Shown one piece after another: positions 56,214 through 64,000 of a DNA stretch of 64,000 nt. Each line of letters opens with the position of its first letter. Position 1 is the stretch's first letter. Source of the stretch: Lycium barbarum (taxonomy: Eukaryota > Streptophyta > Magnoliopsida > Solanales > Solanaceae). The stretch lies in NCBI RefSeq assembly GCF_019175385.1, contig NC_083344.1:56854782-56918781 (forward strand), given 5' to 3'. Both the position numbers and the translations under genes were made by a program. A model generated the notes under the pieces. It ran no database searches. It had not been told where the DNA came from and saw nothing but the letters and a program-made list of their open reading frames with translations.

Positions 56214-58125
56214 TTATATCTCGTATTTTTGCACGTTGGATTATTCATAAGCTAATTGACATAAGTTCAAGGACAAGATTATTTTGAGACAAGGACTTTT
56301 AATCCCCAATTTTAATAAGGGCACGATTTGCTTGTAAATTACAATTAGTTTAGAAATATTAGTGGAGATTAGGAATTAATTAACCATGATTAGATTATTA
56401 AGCGGGGATTAATGATTAATTAAGTTAATTAGTGTACTAAATGGACCCTACTACAACATGGCCGAATCTGATTGGTCCATGCCATAGTGGGACACATGTC
56501 ATTGTGGCTGGTGGCATATATAATATTGGTGATGACTCATTTAATCAACTTCATCTTCACAAAGTCATTTGAAGCAAGAATTTCACACAGCCAAGGCTGC
56601 TCTTGATGCTCACGGCCAGCCCCCTTCAAGATAATTAAATTGCTAATTTTCATCTTGGTTTGGAGGTTTTATTTATTAGAGTTTCAGGAAGGCTTCTCTA
56701 TAGTTCATCATATTCTCCTTCTTCAAAGAACTAAGGTAAGAATTCAACAATCCTTTTAAATCAGTTCATCTTTAACTTGGGGGATATTTCACCTAAAGTT
56801 CTTCTTAGTGTAGAAATAAAGGTTCATGTAGTGTATTTGAGGATGATATGGTTGTGTTGAAGGGATGGAAATATAGTTATAAGTATGTGTATGTGTCGTT
56901 GTTCTTGTTGTTCATGGTGGTATTATACTCTTTTCCATGTATTTGTGATCTTGCGAAGTAAAGGTCGAAAATTGTATTTTCGATGTTGTAGTTCGGTGGA
57001 CTGTTTTGAGCTTGTTAGTAAAATGATATTGAAGTAGTTTTCTTGTATATGGATGGTAGTTGATGTTGTTGTCGTGTTGTTGTTGATATGGCTCATAAAT
57101 TTGGAAAAAAGAAGTGTATAAGGTATCGTATATGAAGCGTATGTTGGTCTGTTTGGTGTATAATCTTAGATGTTAATGATTTGAGTTGAAAAAGGATTAA
57201 GAGAGGTTATTTGGTTGTCATTGTTGTTGTTGGTTTTGTTGATTGAGTGGTGGTTGTTAAATATTAGGGGAGATGCTGTCCGTTTCATTTTCAAACCGAA
57301 TGATCAATGATGTACACAATATACGAAAGCCTTCTAAAGTTGTGTACGTATTCCTATGGTTATAGGTTTGGCATAATAATTGTGGAAAGATCGTGATTAA
57401 GCTGAGTTCCTAGGACGACGTAAGGTATGTAAAGCTAACCCTTCTTTCTTTTTGGCATGATCTATGTGAGACAAACAGACGACAAATGTATAAACTCCAA
57501 AGAAGCTCCTATTCTTAGAGACACTAGGATGGCTAATGTTCTTGATTTCCAGAAGTTATTTCATTATGTCCTGATACGTGTCTATGATTCCTGAAGTTCT
57601 ATTTGATATAATCCATAGTGATATTCGATGGGTACTTGACAGGATTGTAGTCTTTGATTCTCAAGTCTTAGTTCATTCTAATTATTCTATTGAGTTTCAG
57701 ATGATGATTTAGTTTGCATATGGTTGCTCATTATTCTTCTCGCGCATACCGTTAATATATCTTTCACCGAGTCCCTCACTAGAGGGCCTGTTACGTATGT
57801 GTATATATGATGATATGATTATGGCACCGAGTCCCATGATGGGCCGGGTATGGTATATGATGACTTTATTCACCGAGTCCCATAATGGGCCGGGTTTGGT
57901 ATATGATATAGACATGCATGATTCTCATCTCGTAAGGCATAGGAGCATTGGTATCTTTGATTATCATACTTGCCTCTTGTAATCTTTTATTTAGTTATGA
58001 TTTTCTTTATTGTATTTCATGTTTTATATACTCAGTACATATCTCGTACTGACCCCCTTTATTCGGGGGGGCTGCGTTTCATGCCCGCAGGTACAGACAC
58101 TCGGTTTGGTGATCCTCTAGCTTAG
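56214..58125 (+). repeat. E11 5' LTR, first part
   Basis: TGTTATATCTCGTATT start, related to the E5 LTR. Donor-like TAAG/GTATGT at 57425 with GGCATG following, C-rich/GGGCCGGG repeat blocks (57770-57900) and the three-hairpin module near the end. Confidence 0.9.
58033..58090 (+). promoter_or_regulatory. Three-hairpin LTR module (E11)
   Basis: CAGTAC/GTACTG, CCCCC/GGGGG (loop TTTATTC), CTGCG/CGCAG, then GTAC. All stems are fully paired. Confidence 0.78.
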
Positions 58126-61061
58126 TGTTACGTCCCGTATTTTTACATTGGGACAATCCGGATTAACTATGATAAGTTAGGGCCAAGACCATTCCGGGAC
58201 TTGAAGTCGAGACTTTTGACCTTCGATTTTATTTTGAGACATAAGTTGTTCATGAAATTGTTGGCATGGAACACTTAGGAAAAGTTGGGACCAAAAATCA
58301 TATAATTGGAAGTTGAAAATCATGCAAGTAGTCCCACACTTTGTGGCCAATTTTAATTGGTCCAACTCATGTGTGGGCCATGGACACATGGAGAACTTAT
58401 GTGGAGGCTTAAAAGATGACTTCTAAGTCATCTCTTATCATTTCAACACTTAGAAAAAAATCAAGAAGTTGAAGAACAACTCCAACACCATTCGGCCAAG
58501 AACAAGAAAAACCAAATCCAATTTGAGCCATTCCAAAAATATTTCCTTGGTGTAAATTCACTAATTGAAGGTCCCTAAGTAACGTGTAAGTGTTGTTGGA
58601 GCGATCAAGCCATCCGTTTAGTAGATCGCAAACCCTAGGCAAAGTGTGGAGTTGAAGAAGAAAGGTAAGATTTGATATTGTTTTATGTGTTATAAATGTT
58701 GTATGCATGTTGTAGTATGCTAAAATGGATGAAAATCATGAGATAGGGTATGTTGGAAGTGGGTCGTGTGCTTGGTGTGTTAGCCGTGTGAGGTGTGTGT
58801 ATGTTGTGTGGTGTGGAGGTGATGAATTGATCTTATGTAGCATGTTTGATTGTTGTAGTGTGTAGGATGGCTAAGAATCACTAATATATGCATGTGTGGT
58901 GATAGCCGAATGTGGGTCATACTATATGCCAAAGAACGCATTAATGTCGCTTAGTGTTTTAGTGGTTGTTGTGATGACTTTTATGTTGAAAATGAGAGTT
59001 TAATGTCGCAAGTTGATATGGTAAGTGTTGCGGACTGATTTGGAGAATTATGTGCAATTAATGCAATTTTTATTTTTATGAGAATAGCATTGTTAGAATG
59101 TGGATTGTTGGTGCAAATCATGATTCGAAAGTCGAAAATGTGTATAGCGAGGTTCTCGGGTTTGGGGGATGTTTTCGGGGAAATTGGAGAAATTGTTGGA
59201 TTGTTGAAAATATTGTTTAACTTGTTTGAAATGTCCTTGAATATTGTTTTTATGGGTTCGGGTTGGAAATTGAATGTATGAGCGGTGATGTGGCTTGAAT
59301 GTAAGCCGTCGAATTGAATATTATGAATGTTGTTGAATGATGAAAAAGAGAGTTATTATTGTTATATTGCCTTTCGGATTGGTCATTGGGGTTGTTAGGT
59401 TGGTTATTGTTGTTGTGATTGTTGATTTGGCCGAGTTAAATTCTCGGGGTTGGCCTTTTTACAGGGGAAATGCAGCCCAAATTTCTGTAGACTTGAGTAT
59501 TAGTTTGGAGTAAATCGCCTAAGTGCCTATGTCTAATGTTTGATATTTGTTGGCGTATTTGTAGACCTTGGGGAGCCCGAGGAGCCGTTTGGGATTAGCT
59601 TGAGTTGGGCTAGCTTGGAGTGCGTACGAGGTAAGTAAAGCTCAAACCTTCCTTCTTTTGGCATGCCTTTGTCATACATAGGTTATATCACGAGCCTCGA
59701 GGAAATTCTAAATTCGCAATCCGAGTACGTTATGACTCTTATATATTTCTTGGCACTCGTATGTTTGATGTGATGAAATATGAATCCTTATGTCTTCGAA
59801 ATAACTGATTTCCAAATGTTTCACAAAAAGTTTTGTTTTAAAGAATTCCGTAATTCTGGACGCCGTATCTTTCACATAAAGGCTCGGATTGCTTCGATAT
59901 CTTCGTAGGAGTTTGTATCGTGTATGATGAGTATGTTCTCCATAAGCGGGCCCGGCTCGGGTCGATACCCTTCTGTGGGTCCCGCGACTTTCCTTTATGT
60001 AATTCGGAAGACTTTTGAAAGAATTTGGTATGACTATTATTTCGATTTTCAAGTATCGTCATTTTACTTATATTTGAGTCCATGATAATGATTTTATGCA
60101 TATGGTTACTCACGACTCTGCTCGTGCGTTCTGTTATATCTTCCGCCGGATCCCGGGCCGGTTCTATTGTCGTGCGCACTTTGATATATTCCGGTGTTAT
60201 GCTGTGTTGATGGTTCACCGACCCACTCGCTAGAGGGCCGGGTTCCACTTATATTTGGTGTTATGCTTTGTATGGCGTTATGTTGTGTTATGATGTGTGA
60301 CGGGGATACGGAGATTTGAAACCTTCTGGTGTTATGCTGTGTTATGGCGCCATCGACGGGCGAGCGACCATATTCTCTGTGCTCTATGCATGACTTATAT
60401 TTTGAGAGTAAACATTTTGGTATTTTGGGTTTGCACTTATGTTCTGTACTTCTATTTTGTTTATGCCTCAGATTTGTTTTCTATATCTTCTGCTTTGCAT
60501 ACTCAGTACATATTTCGTACTGACCCCCTTTCTTCGGGGGGCTGCGTTTCATGCCCGCAGGTGCACACGCACAGTTTGGTGATCCAGCCGTTTAGGATAC
60601 CGTCTTCTGCTGTTTGGAGTGCTCCTCTTATTCCGGAGCCTACATTTTGGTATATATATCTTCGTTCGTTGCATATGTATGTATTTGTTCAGGGGTACGG
60701 CGGGGCCGTATCCCGCCATATGATTCGGTCTGTCTGTTTAGAGGTCTGTAGACGTATATGTGGGTTTTGTGCCTACTTCTGTACGGGTGTGTTTGTATGA
60801 TCCCACTTGCCATGGCAGCCTTGTCGGCGTGCGTTTGTATATGTTTTGGGCCATTGCGCCATTTGATAGCCTTGTCGGCTTCTGATATATATGTGCATAT
60901 ATGGTTGTGTTTGAAATGTGTCTGAGACAGTTTGATATAATTTGAGGCTGCGTGTGATATTTGTGCCCGTATACGCTATCTGTATGTGATTCGGATTTGA
61001 TGAGTGTGTTCGGGTGCCCAGTTCGGGCACTAGTCACGGCCTACGGGGTTGGGTCGTGACA
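58126..61061 (+). mobile_element. E12: 2.9-kb solo LTR inside E11 LTR
   Basis: TGTTACGTCCCGTATT to GGTTGGGTCGTGACA, with target duplication CTTAG (58121-58125 and 61062-61066). It has no primer site or internal region. It is related to the E9 LTR, sharing GAGATTTGAAACCTTCTGG-type text and the GGCCGAG/CTCGGGG inverted repeat. A consensus donor GAG/GTAAGT lies at 59631. The small ORFs inside are not supported. Confidence 0.9.
60504..60560 (+). promoter_or_regulatory. Three-hairpin LTR module (E12)
   Basis: CAGTAC/GTACTG, CCCCC/GGGGG (loop TTTCTTC), CTGCG/CGCAG, all paired. Confidence 0.78.
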
Positions 61062-61066
61062 CTTAG

Positions 61067-61488
61067 GACTTCTGCACAACTGTTTTAGAGAGCTCCATTG
61101 TTCCGGAGCCTAGATTATTTTGGTACAGATCTTTTGATGTAAACTTATGCATATCCAGGGGTACGGCGGGGCCCTGTCCCGTCATATTTCACTTGTACAC
61201 TTTTAGAGGTCTATAGACATATGTGGGTTGTATCTGACTGTGTCGATATGGTTTGTTTTAGATATACCCGTATATAGTGGCAGCCTTATCGGCTTGCGTA
61301 TTGTGTTATGCTGTGGTTAGCTGTGAATCCTCAGGAGACAGGTTTATGATATGTGGCGTTTTGAGTCGTTCATTTGTTTTTACAAGTTTCCATACTGTTC
61401 TTAGTTTCAGTCTGACTATGTCTAACAGGTTCATATACGAGTGTCAAGCTCGGGCACTAGTCATGGTCCATGGGGTTGGGTCGTGACA
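61067..61488 (+). repeat. E11 5' LTR, second part
   Basis: Resumes after E12 with GACTTCTGCACAACTG and ends GGTTGGGTCGTGACA. It matches the last 460 bp of the E5 5' LTR. Confidence 0.9.
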
Positions 61489-61492
61489 AAAG

Positions 61493-61572
61493 TGGTATTA
61501 GAGCAGTTCATCCTTGGAGTGTCTAGTAGAGTCTTGTTTATCGGTGTGTTGTGCACCACATCTATAAACAGG
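61493..61572 (+). promoter_or_regulatory. E11 primer-binding site and leader hairpin
   Basis: TGGTATTAGAGC at 61493-61504 (one mismatch). Hairpin at 61533-61572 with loop TTGTGCAC, palindrome GTGCAC. The conserved CTACAGGCCGTG stretch upstream of the hairpin in other leaders is deleted here. Confidence 0.8.
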
Positions 61573-61679
61573 AAGCTACAGGACATTTAGGATGTCACTT
61601 TTCCTTCTTACTCTAGATCGTGCGATAGAGCTATATTATCAGGATAATCCCTCTCTAACAAATTATTGTGTTTATAGCT

Positions 61680-62687
61680 ATGCCTCCAAAGAAAGCGACA
61701 GCTGCCCAGAAGGGCAAATTGGTAGCAGGAGATACTAGTCAGACCCGGAGAGTTACTAGAGCCCGTGCCCAGTCTATGCCTGAGATTGTACTCCAGTCAG
61801 CGAGCTCTGCTACACCGCCTCCTCTAGAGGAGCTTAGAGCAGCAGCAGCTCCAGTTCAGGGGCCAGCCCCACCGCCAGCTCTCGAGACCCCAGTACCTGA
61901 GCCTCCAACTCCTCAGCCAGGGGTGCAGGATGGGGCCATGAGAGATGCAGTTCAGCTGCTGACCAGATTAGTGGCAGGGCAGGCTCGCAGGCATGGATTA
62001 GGAGTTGACCATGCGGATAGATCTGATAGTTTGAGGGCTCGTGACTTCTTAAGTTATAATCCTCTAGAGTTTTTCGGGTCAAAGCCCGAGGATGATCCGC
62101 ATGAGTTTATTTGGCAGATGCAGCATACATTGAGGATAATTAGGGTTTCTGAGACTGAGTCTGTTGAGTTGGCTTCGTATCGGTTGCGAGATGTAGCCGT
62201 TAATTGGTATGAGTCTTGGGAGTTATCTAGGGGTGAGGGTGCTCATCCAGTGGTATGGGATGAGTTTGTAGAGGCCTTCCTCGGCCACTTCCTGCCACCA
62301 CAGATGAGGCGAGCTAGAGTTGATAGATTCTTACCTTTGAGGCAGAGTGGAAGGAGTGTTCAAGAGTACAGTCTTAAGTTTGATTCATTGGCTAGATATG
62401 CGCCTACTATTGTAGTTGATATGGCGGATAGAGTGCATCTTTATGTGATGGGACTGGATCGTTACTTTATTTATGGTTGCATGGAAGTGGCTCTTCAGCC
62501 AGGTATGGCTATTGCTCGGGTACAGGCATATGCACAGGGGGTAGAGGATCGACATAGAGGAAGTCAGCAAGATAGAGATTGCGACAGAGGCCAGCATAAA
62601 AGGGCTAGATCGGCTGTCTATCCTGGTAAGTTTCGAGGCAGGCAGCCTCAGCAGCATATTAGATATTCTTCCCCGCCAGTACAGAGT
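61680..62687 (+). pseudogene. E11 gag, truncated by E13
   Basis: ATG at 61680 (MPPKKATAAQKGK) is preferred over the upstream in-frame ATG at 61668 because E2, E5 and E8 start here. Ala/Pro-rich N-terminal region, LLTRLVAGQARR, NPLEFFGSKPEDDPHEFI, ELASYRLRDVAVNWYESWE, LPPQMRRARVDRFLPLRQ, then a basic Gln/Arg-rich tail. The open frame runs about 336 codons without a stop up to the E13 junction, before the zinc knuckle. It is the only gag here with an undamaged N-terminal two thirds. An acceptor-like GTGTTTATAG precedes the ATG. Confidence 0.9.
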
Positions 62688-63310
62688 TGTCACGACCCAA
62701 CCCCGTAGGCCGTGACTAGTGCCCGATCTGGGCACTCAAACGCATTCTAGTATATGGCAGAAGCCGACAAGGCTTTATTTCCAATTTAGATAATTGGATG
62801 AAAAATTCCGGCAGAGTTTCCTTTGTTTTACGGACTATCCCATATACCCTGCACGCAGAAAATACCAACAAAGGCCACACAGGGCCAACAAAGCAACATT
62901 TAAATATATGCGGACCGGCCGCCGCGGCGAATGGGATCGCCCAAACACAACATAAGCACGCATCTGTACAGAAAGACCCCAACCCACAACCATGTCCACA
63001 GACCTCTAAACAGACTGACAGAATCATAGTACGGGACAGGGCCCCGCCGTACCCATGAACGAGAATATACATATACAGTGATGGCAGACTGTACCAAAAG
63101 ATGGGCTCTGAAGAAAAGAGCGCTCCAAAATAGCAGAATAAGATCCTAAGCGGGCGGATCTGCAAACCTGTCGTCGGTACCTGTGCGGCATGAAAACGCA
63201 GCCCCCGAAGAAAGGGGGTCAGTACGAAATATGTACTGAATATGTAAAGCCTGAATTACAGAAACAAACTCATAACTAGTACAGAACGTGCAGAAAGTAA
63301 ACAGAAATAA
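62688..63310 (-). repeat. E13 LTR, 3' part
   Basis: The LTR terminus is complete and has a three-hairpin module; the 5' side stops at the RNase H junction. The short ORFs here are chance. Confidence 0.82.
63181..63238 (-). promoter_or_regulatory. Three-hairpin LTR module (E13)
   Basis: Minus strand: CAGTAC/GTACTG, CCCCC/GGGGG, then TGCG/CGCA with a slightly altered third stem. Confidence 0.72.
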
Positions 63311-64000
63311 CTGGAGACTCTTATGATCTGTATAGATATCCACATGAACGCCATATAAATAATGCCTCCATATCTTCAGGGCATGAATCACCGTTGCAAG
63401 CTCCAGATCGTGAGTAGGATAATTCTTTTCATGCTTTTTGAGCTGTCGGGAGGCATACGATATAACTCGGTCGTGCTGCATCAATACACAGCCTAACCCC
63501 ACACCAAAAGCATCATAATAAATAACATACCCGTCTGGTCCCTCGGGAAGAGTCAGAACTGGAGCTGTAGTCAGCTTCTCTTTCAGCAACTCGAAGTTTC
63601 GTTCACAAGCATCAGTCCACTGGAACTTGGCTCCCTTCTGAATTAGCCTTGTCAAAGGCGCTGAAATCGAAGCAAACTTTTCCACAAATCTTCTGTAATA
63701 GCCTGCTAACCCCAGAAAACTACGTACCTCTGTGGGCGTCGTGGGTCTGGGCCAATTCTTCACGGCCTCAATCTTCTGTGTATCCACCCGGACACCATCA
63801 GCTGCAAGAATGCCACTGAAGCCAGCCAGAATTCACATTTAGAAACTTTTGCATATAATTTCTGATGCCGAAGTACCCCTAAGACCGCTCTCAGATGATC
63901 TACGTGCTCTGCCTCGGACCGAGAATAAACCAGAATATCATCGATAAATACAATTACGAACATATCCAAGAACGACCTGAATACCCGATTCATTAGATCC
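63311..64000 (-). pseudogene. E13 RT (C-terminal) and RNase H fragment
   Basis: [42 protein letters not shown], then a loss of about 13 bases near 63805 (after VAFL) shifts the frame. It resumes [40 protein letters not shown]. RNase [20 protein letters not shown], in which the family YCDASG has become [34 protein letters not shown], where it ends at the LTR junction. The N-terminal part of RT lies beyond the window. Confidence 0.9.

Larger units (their letters stand above)
56214..62687 (+). mobile_element. E11: Tekay-like element, 5' end, cut by E13
   Basis: 5' LTR 56214-58125 plus 61067-61488, primer site 61493, gag from 61680. The LTR is interrupted by solo LTR E12 and gag by E13. It inserted in the E7 5' untranslated region. 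The rest lies outside the window. Among visible elements its LTR and gag are closest to those of E5. Confidence 0.88.
62688..64000 (-). mobile_element. E13: Tekay-like element with internal deletion, runs off the window
   Basis: Minus strand: RT and RNase H from 64000 to about 63311, then directly the last ~620 bp of an LTR (63310-62688) ending GGGTTGGGTCGTGACA at 62688, where E11 gag is interrupted. Integrase, polypurine tract and the LTR 5' part are missing, so RNase H is fused to the LTR by deletion. The other end is outside the window. Confidence 0.82.

Noticed and set aside
60297..60800. 167-codon plus ORF in E12
   Set aside because: It spans the three-hairpin module of a solo LTR and is not conserved in related LTRs; chance open frame.

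Overview
This window is plant nuclear DNA and consists entirely of nested LTR retrotransposons. I see no host gene, tRNA gene, CRISPR array or prokaryotic feature. The coding remnants are Ty3/gypsy chromovirus proteins (gag, CCHC knuckle, DPGST-type protease, FIDDIL/YFDDIL reverse transcriptase, RNase H, HHCC/DDE integrase, C-terminal chromodomain). The primer-binding sites match the 3' end of initiator tRNA-Met. AT-rich sequence with long LTRs fits a dicot; the LTR style reminds me of Solanaceae, but that is memory and weak.

I use labels E1-E13 for the elements. Layout: E1 (1-533, minus, LTR piece) sits in the 3' LTR of E2 (534-10851, minus, Tekay-like). The gag of E2 is split by a 4.1-kb solo LTR, E3 (3487-7574). 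E2 itself lies in the leader of E4 (10852-13422, minus, non-autonomous type). Ten bases further on E5 begins (13433-22324, plus, Tekay-like, heavily mutated, 3' LTR cut short). Next come a short integrase scrap E6 (22325-22614, plus) and E7 (22615-56213, minus), a chromovirus with short LTRs.

E7 is split between protease and RT by E8 (26232-54188, plus, Tekay-like, target duplication AAGGG). E8 carries two large non-autonomous elements: E9 (27253-36413) in its 5' LTR (duplication GATAT) and E10 (39718-48883) between its protease and RT (duplication CAAGGC). E11 (56214-62687, plus) is inserted 8 bp upstream of the E7 gag start. It carries a solo LTR E12 (58126-61061, duplication CTTAG) in its own LTR, and its gag is cut by E13 (62688-64000, minus, runs off the window).

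How the parts relate: E2, E5, E8, E11 and E13 are autonomous-type but broken by stops, frameshifts and deletions. E4, E9 and E10 look non-autonomous. They have no pol, but share with the autonomous group the LTR terminus, tRNA-Met site, a leader hairpin with a self-complementary loop, and (where the 3' end is visible) a hairpin before the polypurine tract. That pattern suggests they borrow the autonomous machinery. Three features stand out: a three-hairpin LTR module kept in 13 LTRs with compensatory stem changes; a 5S-rRNA-like module in the internal regions of E9 and E10; and an acidic 193-residue ORF found only in E9.
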